Shown in pieces: positions 10,223 through 21,630 of a DNA stretch of 64,000 nucleotides. Made by a program: the position numbers and the translations under genes. Within the stretch, counting starts at the first letter, position 1, and every line of letters starts with the position of its first letter. The notes under the pieces were generated by a model that saw only the letters and a program-made list of their open reading frames with translations, searched no databases and was not told the DNA's origin. Source of the stretch: Pseudopyrenochaeta lycopersici (taxonomy: Eukaryota > Ascomycota > Dothideomycetes > Pleosporales > Pseudopyrenochaetaceae); the NCBI GenBank assembly GCA_003313425.1, contig NHZP01000040.1:1-64000 (forward strand), in the 5' to 3' direction.

Positions 10223-12373
10223 GTATGTAGAGCTTAAGCTACCTCTGCGCGCTTATAATAGTCTCTAGCTTCTTCCTCTATAAGGAGCTAGTTAGAGTTA
10301 ATATTCTCTTTAATATCCTCCTAGTATATTTATTATTTAAGTTAAGTATAAATATCTTATTTCTTACTATTTATAAGTATAATCTTACTATAGGAATTAA
10401 CTTAAAGATACCCTTATTATACTAGGTTCTTAATATTTAGTATATAAAAAGTATCTTCCTATATTAGTAGTAGTATTATTTAGTATTATAGTACGTATTT
10501 AGAGGTTTTAACTACTAGGGGTTCTAGTACCTATATTTATCTTACTTATTAAAGTTTCTATAGTGCGTCCCTAACGCTTACAGGTTACTATACTTCTTTA
10601 GCTTTTTCTACCTATTCTTATATTATCTTTATATAATATATCTTATATTACTTACTTAGCTAGGATAATTATACTTATTCTTTATTTTATAGCTGCTTCC
10701 TATTCTTCTAGAGTTAGTACGTTAATATACTATACTTTATATATATATATTACGCGTATAGTTAGTAGTTAAGTTCTATAATATCTTTTTCTACTTCTAT
10801 AGGCGTTAATAGCCTTAGAGTTCCTAGTTAATACTAGCTCTAGAAGTTCTCTATTTTTTATTCTTTAGTTAAGAGTACTATAGTATTATTAAGGTCTTCT
10901 ATAGTATCTTTTTAGACTAGAGATAGGGAGCTATTACTCTCTTCCTTATCTTTACTATACTAAGTTCTTAGAATCCTTTTTATAGTAAGTTCTAGAGGAG
11001 GTAGCTATAATACCTCTATATCTTAAGCCTCTTTCTCTTAAGTTATAATAACTTCCTATATCTTATTATTACTATTTTCTTCTTTTATAATTATTATATT
11101 AATCTAAGGGGTTACTTTATTTTTCTTTCTATAGTCTTTAGCTATATAGCTTTTCTTATTATAGTTAAAATAGGTAATTTCTTTCTTCTTCTTACCTTTA
11201 TCTAATTTTTCCTTATTGAGGTTATCTAAGTATATTACCTTAGGTCCTTTAGATATATAGTACCTTAGGGTCCCTTATAGCTAATATTAGTAGCGTAGGT
11301 AACTACTATTAGATTTATTATAATAATCCTTTTATAGTTTCTTATCTTCTTTAGTCTATCTAAGTTATTATTCTGCTAGTTATACTTAAAGCTTATAGAG
11401 CTCTATATCTAGTTAGATAGTTTTATTAATTAGGTTATCTAGTATTATAATCTTTATGCTTATATATATAAGCTTAGTCTAGACATCTACTTTTAGGCCT
11501 TATTTATATATAGTTTTTAAGGTATTATTATTCTAGTTAGTTTGCCTAGTATAACCTAGAAATTTGTTAGTATAGTTAGCTACAGACTTAGTTTACTGTA
11601 TATTCTAAATCTTACGCTCTATAATAGTTACTACGTTTAAGAGTCTAAACGCTTAGCGCATGCATACTTTAAATCTTTCTATATTTTTAAATATAATAAT
11701 TAGTTCTTAGGGCTTTCTTTTATTGCTTATGTACTTAACTAGGTAAGGTTTTACTTATTTAGCAGCTTCGCCTCTTATATAGCTTAATATAAGTACTACT
11801 TAGTTATTATTATCTATAGTAGTCGCATTAAACTTAAAGAAGAGATTAAACTAGAGTAACTATTCTTTAAGCTTAAAGCGATCTCTATAGAAGAGGTTTA
11901 GTTTAGCGATAGTATTACCTAGCCTAGTAGTATAATAGTTTATATTATCTATCTTAGTATTACTTATCTTAAGAGTATTTAAAGTATAAAGAATCTTAAA
12001 AGCTATTAGTAAGGATAACTAATAAGATTATAAGGTTAGTTCTCTAGGATAGAGTAAGAGACTAGATAGAAGGGGGTTTAATACTAAGATAGTAAGAGGG
12101 CGCTTCTATAAAGAGTACTAAGGGTTAAGAATAATTAGTATTACTATTACTATACTATAGAGTATAATATTAAGTTAAATATAATAAGCTATAAGGGTTT
12201 ATTGTGGTGATCTATATACATAGAAGTTATGCATGTTACTTAGTGTGCTCGGTGTGCTCAGTGTCACTGATCAGACTGATCAACTAAGCACGTTACGTGA
12301 CCTCGGTTGTTGGTCCAATACCTGTGAGGCCCAGTTGGAGCCACTGGGACAGGGTTCCAGCAGGATCGTAACA
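10223..12373 (-). mobile_element. gypsy-2-family chromovirus fragment: gag region plus LTR
   Basis: Bases 10231-11984 are collinear with 18036-19816 of the complete gypsy-2 element (gag and its zinc-knuckle region, minus strand) but carry many more G-to-A and C-to-T changes. An LTR follows at 11985-12373. The rest of the polyprotein would lie left of the hAT insertion at 10222, outside the window. No coding frame survives. Confidence 0.82.
11985..12373 (-). repeat. LTR of gypsy-2 family with a different U3 half
   Basis: About 389 bases. On the minus strand it begins TGTTACGATCCTGCTGG. From TATGTATATAGAT onwards it matches the gypsy-2 LTRs, but the preceding half (12235-12373) is unrelated to theirs. 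Internal-looking sequence lies on both sides: gag to the left and a polypurine-like CCTCGTGGGGGGTAG (minus strand) to the right. Confidence 0.75.
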
Positions 12374-12541
12374 CTACCCCCCACGAGGTAGAATAACAGA
12401 GACAACTGCAGTAAGGTAAGGCTCTGCTTCGCTGCGTCGCATGTTAAAGCGGCAATAGAATAGAGGCTAAGCGAGGTAGAAACGCCTCCAAAAGCGGCGG
12501 CCAAACTACCCCTAAAACAGCTGCATTTCTACTACTACATA
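12374..12541 (-). other. Remnant of retroelement 3' internal region with polypurine tract
   Basis: 168 bases of balanced composition. Read on the minus strand they end in CCTCGTGGGGGGTAG directly against the LTR start TGTTACG, which is how the internal region of an LTR element meets its 3' LTR. No protein is recognisable. The segment gives way abruptly to AT-rich hAT-like sequence near 12542. Confidence 0.45.
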
Positions 12542-12869
12542 GATATTAATAGCTATTTAAAAATATTATAAATTAACTAAAGTAAGTTTTTTAAACTTTA
12601 TATATTTTAAAACTAAAATTTATTATATAAATAAGTAAATAAGACGTCAGAACTTTACTATTTCTAATTAAATTCTTGTATAGTTTTATATATAGTATTT
12701 TATATAGTGATTAACTATAGTTATATAAAATTCTATACTTATTTCTATTTATAGGAATAAAGTTTTAAAATTAGTAATTAGTAATTACTAACAGTACTTA
12801 GTAATAGTAATTACTTTTACTATTACTAACGCTAAAAATTGCATTAGTAATTAGTAATTACTATTACTA
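12542..12869. mobile_element. hAT-B-like remnant, part left of the Fot1 insertion
   Basis: AT-rich sequence ending in AGTAATTACTAACAGTACTT and further AGTAATTACT units, closely like the right subterminal zone of the 2522-4047 element (CTAACAGTACCTAGTAATAG). It is interrupted by the Fot1-like element and its TA duplication (12868-12869 and 21631-21632), and the end of the same hAT element appears at 21633-21662. No left terminus is found. Confidence 0.65.
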
Positions 12870-12913
12870 ACGTGTTCAACCACTCGCTCGGCAACACCAG
12901 TCGCTCGGCCACC
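12870..12913 (+). repeat. Left terminal inverted repeat of the Fot1-like element
   Basis: 44 bases matching the reverse complement of 21587-21630 exactly. It contains two CGCTCGGC blocks, CTCGCTCGGCAAC and GTCGCTCGGCCACC. Confidence 0.95.
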
Positions 12914-13274
12914 CCACTAATACCAACGCGCTTGGCGTCAAAACAACCACCATGACAAGGCAACGACAGCCTCCTATAGCTTAAAAGGAGGGCCGTGTCC
13001 TTCTTACGTCTTAAGCAATTAATTTAAAATAAATTACAAGCGTGCAGAGGGCCGCGAAGCTGTTTAGTATTCCTTAATTAACGCTGCAGGACAGAATTAA
13101 AGGCCGCCTGCCTCTACTAACAATTAACGCGCGTAAACGTAAGCTATTACCTACTAAGGAACAGAGCCTCGTTTAATAGATACTAGAGCTTAATTAACGA
13201 GGCTTTCTGCCTTATATTATTAACGTATGTTAGATAGGAGACGCCCTTCTCGCTGCACGAGGCCAGCAACCTCC

Positions 13275-13645
13275 TGTGACGAATCTTAAAGGCTATCGGT
13301 AAGGATAACCAATAAGACTGTAAGGTTAGTTCTCTGGGATAGAGTGAGGGACTAGATAGAAGGGGGTTTAATACTAAGACAGTAAGAGGGTGCTTCTGTA
13401 AAGAGTACTAAGGGTTAAGAACAATTAGTATTGCTATCACTATACTGTAGAGTATAATATTAAGTTAAACATAATAAGCCATAAGGGTTTATTGTGGTGA
13501 TCTATATACATAACGCGCTCGTTGCGCTCGTCCTTAGCGGAGCGAGCGGTCACGTGACGCGTGACAGAGTGGGACACTAGCGCTTCTTGACTGGCTGTTA
13601 GTACCTGAGGCTCTCCCTCCCTGTCCAGGATCCCAGATCCTAACA
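13275..13645 (-). repeat. 3' LTR of gypsy-2
   Basis: 371 bases, same length as the partner at 19817-20187; differences are transitions such as TGTGACGAAT against TGTAACAAAT. A GC-rich block with CGCTCGTTGCGCTCG and CACGTGACGCG lies in the U3 half, next to a TATATAG element. Confidence 0.93.
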
Positions 13646-13745
13646 CTATCCCTCTCCTTCTTTAGGATTCGTCTCGAATCACGTAATATATAGCTAGATC
13701 AGCTTAAAGGCGGCGTACCCCGCGTCTGTGGTAATATAAGACAAA

Positions 13746-14241
13746 ATGTCGTCTAAGTCCCAGATTTGTAATCTGCGTCTTTACAACGAAATCCTCTGTG
13801 CTAAAACTATCGCCAAATTCGCTTACGATAAGTGTTTTAGGGACAACATTATTTGTTATATTATACTAAATTCAAACTTAAAATGTGCTAAATGCACTTA
13901 TTTAGGGAAACTGTGTGTGAACATGTCCTAGGCTTCTCTAGACAAAACTCGTGACGAGTACTAGAAGAAGGTAGATAATAACGAGAAGTTACTAGCAACC
14001 GTAATCGCGCGGTTACTTTAGAATAAGGTAATTTTAAAGCAGGCGGAAGAAAGGGCGCAGAAGAAGGCTTTGTGTCTTACGTCAGAGATGCATAACAACG
14101 GAGAGTTAGAGTTTGCTAAGGAAGCTCCTTGTCCGGCCGTTAATACCTTAGTTAGTTTCTCTCTGATAGTATAGTCTACCATAGGCGCCTTAGATTAACT
14201 AGTAACCCTAGCGGAGCCTAGGCAGGCTTCTACCTTCTAAG
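13746..14241 (+). pseudogene. Antisense ORF of gypsy-2: cysteine motif plus coiled-coil-like protein, RIP-damaged
   Basis: An ATG at 13746 opens a frame that runs about 165 codons with a few RIP-type TAG or TAA codons; the first 61 codons are uninterrupted. Visible features are scattered cysteines, then KCAKCTYLGKLCVN, which could bind zinc, then a charged, probably coiled-coil stretch (SLDKTRDEY.KKVDNNEKL, KQAEERAQKKALCLTSEM). It lies between the chromodomain and the LTR, on the strand opposite to gag-pol. Proteins of this kind are often annotated as hypothetical in fungal genomes and, as far as I recall, associated with gypsy elements. The function is unknown. Confidence 0.6.
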
Positions 14242-14289
14242 TTTATTTCTTCTTTTTCCTTTCCTCCCTCTCCTAATATTCTCTAATTT

Positions 14290-17200
14290 TTTCTTAGCAG
14301 TTTCTTAGATTCTCTAGTAGTTCCCACGTACTTTCTACGCTTAGGTACCCTTTCTATTTAACTAGGTAACTAAAGCTTAGTTCTAAGTCGTTAACTCTTC
14401 TATTCTGTTAGTACCCCTAGATTTTCTTAACTTTAAACTTGTTCTCTTCTTTAGGTTCGTACTAGAATATTTTCTGTAATAGTGTAGCAAGGTCAGCTAG
14501 TTCTAACTTAGAGATATAAAAATATAGGTGGATCTTTATATCTAGTAGTAGCTCGAGTGTATAATTTACGGGTCTGTTCTATTTTTTAATTAAAAATAGT
14601 CCGACCTTAACATAATTAAGTCCTTTGCTTAGTCGCTTATTACGTAGATTCTTCGTAAGCAGGTATGCTTTATCCCCCTTCTTTAGCTAAGGTGCCATTT
14701 TTCTTTTCTTATTCTAGTAGGAAATACTGTTGCGTTATGCTTTCTTAAGGTTTTCTCGGAGTTATTTATATGCTTTTTTTATTTCTTTAGCTGTTTTTAT
14801 AGCTGCTTTAGTCTTTCTGCTAAGATATAACTTTATAAAGAGATTAGGGTGTCTCCTGTAGTTAGTAAAGAATAGTGTCTTTCTAGTTAATTCTAATAAT
14901 TTGTTATTATAGGCTAGTTATGCCATTAGTAATAATAAGACCCAATTATTTTATTGTTAATTACTGTAAATTCTTAGGTAGGTCTTTATCGTTCTGTTCG
15001 TCCTTTCTATCTGTCTGTCTGTTTATAGGTGATAGGCTGTTAATAACTTTCTCTTTGTCCCTATTGCAGCCATCAGGGTAGACTAGAAGTTGGATGTGAA
15101 GAGCTTGTCTCTATCACTTATAATAGACTTAGGTATACTATAATATTGTATTAGTCTGTCTAAGATAATAAACGCTAGTTATTCTGTGTTATAGTCGTTT
15201 TTAAACAGTATTATTTCTGCTGCTTTCGTAAATCTGCAAACTATATTAAGGATAGCGTTATACTTAATTCCTGTCGCGGGATCTTTAGACAGTAGTAACC
15301 CTGTTACAAAGTCCATAGAAATGTCTGTCTAAGGTTTGTCAGGTAGCTCTATAGCTTACATTTCTCTGTAGGGTGCGTGGGTACTATGTTTGTTCTTATA
15401 ACAGTCCGCGCATTTTTTAATAAATTATTTAACCTTATCCTTCATGTTTTTAAAGCTATAGTATTGCTGTATAAGTTCTATTGTTCTCTTAATTCCTAGG
15501 TAACTATGTACTAGGTTATCGTAGTGTTGTCAAATAATTACTTCTTGCAATTCTTTAGGTACTTCGGACGTAATTATCATGGTGTTGTTTAATAACTTAT
15601 TAGGTCCTAAGCTTCCGTCCTAGTTTACTTAAAGGATAGCATCGTTAACTATTACTTTTATTCCTGCGATGTCTAATCTGCGGCTAAGAGCATCAGCTCT
15701 GCCGTTATCCTTTCCTGGCGTGTATATAATCTTAAATTTATATTGTCCTAACATTTCAGCCTATCTAACCTATCTTTAGTTCAATATCTTAGTAGTGGTG
15801 AAATAAACTAGGTTCTTGTAATCCGTGAATATTATAAGATCTGAGCAACTTTCTGCGTAGATTCGCTAGTAGTTAAGGGCGTCGACAACTACTATGAGTT
15901 CTTTATCATGCACGTTGTAGCGTTCTTTAGCGTCTATAAATTTTCTTAAGTAGTACGCGATTAGGTGCTATTTTCCATCACGTTCTTGTTTCGCTGTTGC
16001 ACCTAGTGTAAGGTCTAAGGTATCTATTTTAAACCGTAGGGGTTCTCCTGTTTGGAATGCAATTAGTACTAGTAGTGTAATGCAGGCTTCCTTAAGTATC
16101 TAGAATACTTTCTTTTATCCGTTTCCCTATTCCTATTTTATATCTTTTCTTATAAGTTTAGTAAGTAGGATAGATTTTTTAGAGAAGTCCTTAATAAATT
16201 ATTAGTTAAAGTTAATAAATCCTATAAACAACTATATGTCTTTAACTGTTTTAGGTTTAGGCTATTCTTTTACTACTCTTATTTTTTCTTCGCTTATCTT
16301 TACTCCGTGTGTACCTACTGTGTATCCTAGGAATTTAACTTCTTCCTTATAGAACTCGCATTTCTTAGGTTTAAGCAGCAAACTAAATCTTCCTAAGCAG
16401 GTAAGAACTGTTTTAACGTGCTTAATATGTTCCTGTAGATTATTAGAGTACATAAGGATGTTGTTAAGGTATGTAATAACGAATACGTCTAGGTATTCCT
16501 TTAACACATTATTAATAAGTGCTTAGCATGTCGCTAGTACATTAGTAAGACTAAAAGGTATTACTGTATACTTATAGTAGCTGTAGCGTGTTCTAAACGC
16601 AGTCTTCTATTCTTTACCTTCCTTTATATAAATAAGGTTGTACGCTCCTCTTAAGTCTAATGCTGTAAAGACTTTTATAAAGGCTAGTTAATCCCGTAAT
16701 TCTGCTATGTTTAGTAAAGGGTATTAATTCTTTACTGTAATATTATTAAGTTTCTAGTAGTTAACGCATAATCTTAGCTTCCTATTCTTTTTTAGTACAA
16801 ATAATATAGGGTATCCTGCTAGCGATTATAATTCCCTAATAAATCCCTTTTTTAAGTTTATCTTAATATATTCACGCAGGGTTTTAAGTTCTTTTCTAAT
16901 AAACTGTAAATTAGGCTGAAAGTCAGTTGCTTTCCTTCCTGTAAGATAATCTCGTAATCCCAGGGTTAATGTTTAGGCAATGCTTTTGTAGTTGTCTCTT
17001 CCTAAAAGAGTAACTCGTATTCTTTATACTTATTAGGGATTACTAGAGTTGCGCTTTACTCCTTAACTCTAGCTTGTTAGTCTAAGGGCCTCCTATTAGT
17101 ACCTGCTAAGTCGGACCCTTGTGTCCTAAGGCCGTCCTTATTCAAAGTAAGGATTCTAATCGTTATCTTCTTATCTACCTGGGCACTCAGCCGCAGCGTA

Positions 17201-19750
17201 GGCTTACTTGTAGTTGCGTCTGTTCTACAGCATTTAAACGAGAACTTTTTCTTTTTCTAATCTATGTCTGGACTATGTTCCCTTAACTATAGGAGTCCTA
17301 GTATCACATTATACTGTGATAGTCTAAAGACGTCTAGGTTGATTGTTTTCCTATAGTTCTAGATAATAAGTTGCACGCTCTGTACTTCGTGTGTGATTAC
17401 AGACTCTGATAGCATTAGTTGCCTATTAGTAACTATTAATAGATATAGGACTAATTTCAACAATAGGACAAGGCTAGCTTGTTCTATCGCTCGCGCAGAA
17501 ATATAGCTCTGTTGTGCTCCGGAATCTACTAGTGCCTTTATCCAGCTTCTGTTAAGCTTAATATTTAGCTTAAGAAGTCCTTGTGTACCTGTTGCACATA
17601 GAGTTCGCAATTTTTGCCTATTAGTGGGCGCGACTCTAAAAAAAGCTCCTCCTAGTAACTGTTTAGTGTCTTAATATCTTTATGCTTAAGGTAATCTAAG
17701 TTAAGGCACGTTTGCTATTGTTACTGATTACATTCTCTATTAAAGACTAGCTGCATCGCTATAGTAGCCGCAAGGTCGTTATTTCCTAGGAAGTAGAGGA
17801 CAGTCCTCTTATCCTATAGGTGGTTGTCGCATTTAACTTTAGGACAATTATACTATTAGTATTTGCATTAGTAAAACGAGTGAGGGAAGTATCCCTGTTC
17901 CGTTTTACTTAAATAATAGATCGCGCACAGGTCTATAGTACAAAAGGACTAGTAGACAACACTGTGTCGCTTATTACGTGGATCTATTAAGTAGTCTAGT
18001 ACTAGTTTCTGTAGTCCTTTGCGCATAGTATGTAGGGTCTAAGCCGCCTTAGCGTACTTATACATTTCTCGGGCTTCTTCTTCTATAAGATACTAGAGAG
18101 GGTTAACATTCTCTTTATTATCCTCCTAATGCATTTATTATTTAAGCTGCGTATAAATGTCTTGCTTCTCACCGTCTATAAGCACGATTTCGCCGTAGGA
18201 GTTAACTTAAAGGTACCCTTGTTATACTAGGTTCTTAGTGTTTAGTACATAGAAAGCGTCTTCCCGTGTTAGTGGTGGCATTATTTAGCGTTGTAGTACG
18301 TATTCAGGGGTCTTAACTATTAGGGGTTCTAGTGCCTATGTTTATCTAGCTCGTTAAAGTTTCTATAGTGCGTCTCTGACGCTTGCGGGTTGCTATGCTT
18401 CCTTAGCTTTTTCCGCCTATTCTTATGTTACCTTCGTATAATGTTCGGGATAACAGTAGTGTTCCCGTAATATATCTTGCATCGCTTGTTCAGCCAGAAT
18501 AATCGTACTCATTCCTTGTTTTATAGCTGCTTCCTATTCTTTAGGGGTTAACGCGTTAATATATTATACTTTATACATGTGTTGTGCGTATAGTTAGCAG
18601 TTAAGTTCTATAATATCTTTTTCTGCCTCTGTAGGCGTTAATAGCCTTAGAGTTCCTAGTTAATATTGTTTCTAGAAGTTTTCCTTTTTCTAATCCTTAG
18701 TTAAGAGCACTATAGTATTATTAAAGTTTTTCTCCGTATCTTCGTAGACTAGAGATAGGGAGCCGCTGCTCTCTTCTTCCTTATCGCTATACTAGGTTCC
18801 TAGAATCCCTTTCCTAGTAGGTTCTAGGAGAGGTGGCTGTAATAACTCTGTGTCTTAGGCCTCTTCCTCTTAGGTTATAACGACTTCCCATGTTTTGTCG
18901 TCGCTGTATTCTTCCTTTACTACTATTATATTAATCTAGGGGGTTATCTTATTCTTACTTCTGCAGTCCTTAGCTATATAGCCTTTCTTATTACAGTTAA
19001 AACAGGTTATTTCTTTTTTCTTTCCGCCCTTACCTAACTTTTCCTTATTAAGGTTATCTAAATATATTACCTTAGGGCCCCCTAATAGGTACTGTCTAGG
19101 CACTCCCCGTAGTTAATACTAATGTTGTAGGCGACTATTATTTAGCTTATTGCGATAATCCTTCTAGGGTTTCTTATCTTCTTTTATTTATCCTAGTAGT
19201 TATCCTCTAAGTCGCATACAGAGCTTATAGAGCTCTATATCTAGTCAGATAGTTTTATTAATTAGGTTATCTAGTGTCGTAATTTTCGTGCCTGTACACA
19301 TGAGCTTAGTCTGGACGTCCGCTTTCAGGCCTTGTTTATATATAGTTTTTAGGGTGTCGTTATTCTAACTAGTCTGTCTAGCGTAACCTAGAAATTCGTT
19401 AGTGTAGTCGGCTGCAGACCTAGTTTATCGCATGTTTTAGATCTTACACTCTGTAATAGTTGCCACGTTCAGGAGCCTGAACGCTTAGCGCATGCATATT
19501 TTAAATCTTTCTGTATTTTCAAACATGACGACAAGTTCTTAAGGCTTCTCTTTGTCACTTATGTACTTGACTAGGTGGGGTTTTACCCATTTAGCAGCTT
19601 CGCCTCTTATGTAGCTTAACATAAGTACTGCTTAGTCGTCGTCGTCTATGGTGGTTGCGTTAAACTTAAAGAACAGGTTGAACTAGAGTAGCCAGTCCTC
19701 GAGCTTGAACTGATCCCTATAGAAGAGGTCCAGTTTGGCGACAGCGTTGC
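14290..19750 (-). pseudogene. gypsy-2 gag-pol remnant
   Basis: Read from right to left. Gag lies at about 19750-18040, with a zinc knuckle near 19008-18963 (CFNCNKKGYIAKDC, the histidine now tyrosine, as C-to-T change would produce). The protease at 17610-17359 keeps ALVDSGAQQSYIS. Reverse transcriptase lies around 16900-16260, with YLNNILMYS at the YxDD position (both aspartates now asparagine) and an open 81-codon stretch at 16507-16262. RNase H and integrase regions lie around 16050-15000. The chromodomain at about 14440-14330 reads YLVK.KGYLSVESTWELLEN. In-frame stops are nearly all TAG or TAA, so no functional polyprotein remains. Confidence 0.85.
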
Positions 19751-19816
19751 CTGGCCTTATAGCATAATAGTTAGTAGTCTCTATCTTAGTGTCACTTATC
19801 TTAAGGGTGTTTAAAG

Positions 19817-20187
19817 TGTAACAAATCTTAAAGGCTATTAGTAAGGATAACTAATAAGACTGCAAGGTTAGTTCTCTGGGATAGAGTGAGGGACTAGATA
19901 GAAGGGGGTTTAATACTAAGATAGTAAGAGGGTGCTTCTGTAAAGAGTACTAAGGGTTAAGAACAATTAGTATTGCTATCACTATACTGTAGAGTATAAT
20001 ATTAAGTTGAACACAATAAGCCATAAGGGTTCATTATGGTAATCTATATACATAACGCGCTCGTCGCGCTCGTCCTTGGCGGAGCGAGCGGTCACGTAAC
20101 GCGTGACAGAGTGGGACACTGGCGCTTCTTGACTGGCTGTCAGTACCTGAGGCTCTCCCTCCCTGTCCAGGATCCCAGATCCTAACA
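19817..20187 (-). repeat. 5' LTR of gypsy-2
   Basis: 371 bases, from TGTAACAAATC at 19817 to GATCCTAACA at 20187, followed by the CCTCC duplication and then by the rest of the Fot1 transposase. Confidence 0.93.
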
Positions 20188-21586
20188 CCTCCTCCACCTC
20201 CTCTTAGCAAGAACTAGGTCTCTTATTTTATTAAGGCTTAGTTAGAGCTTTAGATAAAGTAGAACTATAAATTCTACTTACAGCGCGTAAAATATAAGGA
20301 TCCTGTAAAGATAAACGCCTAGTATAGTCTTATAAGGGACACGATTTAGACGTACAGGATAGTTGCTAAGGACACCTATAACTTTAATAAGACTGGGTTT
20401 ATAATAGGTATCGCCTTAACGTTAAAGCTAGTTACTAGCTCTAATACTATTAGACGAGCAACTATTATTTAGCCTGGTAATCGTGACTAGACGACGATAA
20501 TTAAGTATGTGAGCGCTGTGGGCTTTATACTGCCTCCCTTTATCATCCTTAAGGGCAAAGTCTACTAGGCGTTGTAGTATAGTCTTGAGCTACAGCTGCC
20601 TAGCGACTAGAGCATTAGTATAAGTAATAACAGATAGACAACTAACAACCTTAGCTTTAAATAGTTAAAGTATTTCAACCTACACACGGCCTTACGTACT
20701 ATAGGAGGCTATTGCCTTCTAATACTAGACGGCTATAGTAGCTACGCGACGCCTGCGTTTAATACTTACTGCGCAGAGAGGAATATAATCACCCTCTGTA
20801 TACCTCCTTACACGTCCTATAAGCTATAGCCTCTTAATGTTAGTTACTTCTCGCCCCTTAAGACAGCATACGGACACGTAATAGATAGGCTTGCGCGCTA
20901 ACAGGTGCAGTTTGTTAATAAGGACGAATTTCTCTATATATATCTACGTATACGTTTAACTGTTTTCTTAACCTTAAACATCCTTGCAGGCTTTTGGGCG
21001 ACAGGCTTAGTCCTGTTCTGTCCTGAACGTGTCCTATCAACGCTGACAGTTGTCCGTACACCGTCTCCTCTACAGACAGCAGCTACGGCTGAGGCTGTTT
21101 GGACAGCAGAAACGCCTCACACTACTGATTAACTTAATCAACAGGCTCGCCTCGTACGTAAGCTCCTTTAACGTTAATTACAGAGCCCCTTAAGCAAGGC
21201 TCTCGCGCAGCTTATTAAAGGCTGTCAGCTAGCTATGAACTTAGCTATAATCTTAGCAGAGGAAAATAGCAAACTTTGTGCCTTAAACATGCGTTTATAA
21301 CGTAGGAAGGACAAACAGCGACAATATATTGTAGCTGGAGGTGCCTTATAGGTTGAGGCAGGTCACGCGTTAGCTGTAGCTACTGAAATAGCGTCAAACT
21401 TGAGGGTGGAGGAGGAGGCTTCTCGGCCTCGGCAACGAGCACCACTAACCTGCACTAAATGCGGAACTTAAGGTCACAATCAGACTTCGTGTAAACAAAG
21501 ATAGAGAGTAATACTACTATATTTACTAGTAAACTTACCGCGTGGTTGTCGCATTATCATGCGTTAAGATCCTCCTGTTTTGATGA

Positions 21587-21630
21587 GGTGGCCGAGCGAC
21601 TGGTGTTGCCGAGCGAGTGGTTGAACACGT
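21587..21630 (-). repeat. Right terminal inverted repeat of the Fot1-like element
   Basis: Exact reverse complement of 12870-12913, followed by the TA duplication at 21631-21632. Confidence 0.95.

Larger units (their letters stand above)
13275..20187 (-). mobile_element. gypsy-2: complete Ty3/gypsy chromovirus inserted in the Fot1 transposase
   Basis: 371-base LTRs at 13275-13645 and 19817-20187. The pentamer CCTCC flanks both sides (13270-13274 and 20188-20192), a perfect 5-base target duplication. On the minus strand the polypurine tract AAGAAGGAGAGGGATAG ends against the LTR start TGTTAGG at 13645. Gag, protease, reverse transcriptase and chromodomain remnants read right to left. An additional ORF is present on the opposite strand at 13746-14241. 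RIP damage is clearly lighter than in gypsy-1 or in the 10223-12373 relative, suggesting a younger insertion or fewer RIP cycles. Confidence 0.95.
12952..21504 (+). pseudogene. Fot1/pogo-type DDE transposase, split by gypsy-2 and RIP-damaged
   Basis: Two segments, 12952-13274 and 20193-21504, join across the CCTCC duplication. The first starts with ATG and encodes the helix-turn-helix DNA-binding part: AAKLFSIP.LTLQDRIKGR, then LPTKEQSLV.WILELN.RGF and LLAARGQQP. The second continues with KNWVSYFIK and then the DDE catalytic region: NFNKTGFIIGIA (D of the usual DETGF changed to N), QPGNRD.TTIIKYVSAVGFILP, LLILDGYSSYA and IPPYTSYKLQPLNVSYFSPL. A zinc-knuckle-like CTKCGT.GHNQTSC lies near the C-terminus. 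More than a dozen in-frame TAG and TAA codons sit at expected Q or W positions. The gene is non-functional. Confidence 0.9.
12870..21630 (+). mobile_element. Fot1/pogo-like DNA transposon (Tc1-mariner superfamily) carrying gypsy-2
   Basis: Perfect 44-base inverted repeats at 12870-12913 (ACGTGTTCAACCACTCGC...) and 21587-21630, flanked by TA on both sides (12868-12869, 21631-21632), the duplication typical of this superfamily. Removing the retrotransposon at 13275-20187 and one copy of its duplication leaves 1843 bases, close to the usual 1.8-1.9 kb of Fot1-like elements. It contains one transposase gene (split, see next entry). GC content is higher and RIP damage lighter than in the left half of the window. 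It may belong to the same group as Molly of Parastagonospora nodorum, but I cannot confirm that. Confidence 0.93.

Noticed and set aside
12280..12504. 74-codon minus frame starting MAAAFGGV
   Set aside because: It runs from retroelement internal remnant into the U3 of an LTR, so it is a composite frame and not a gene.
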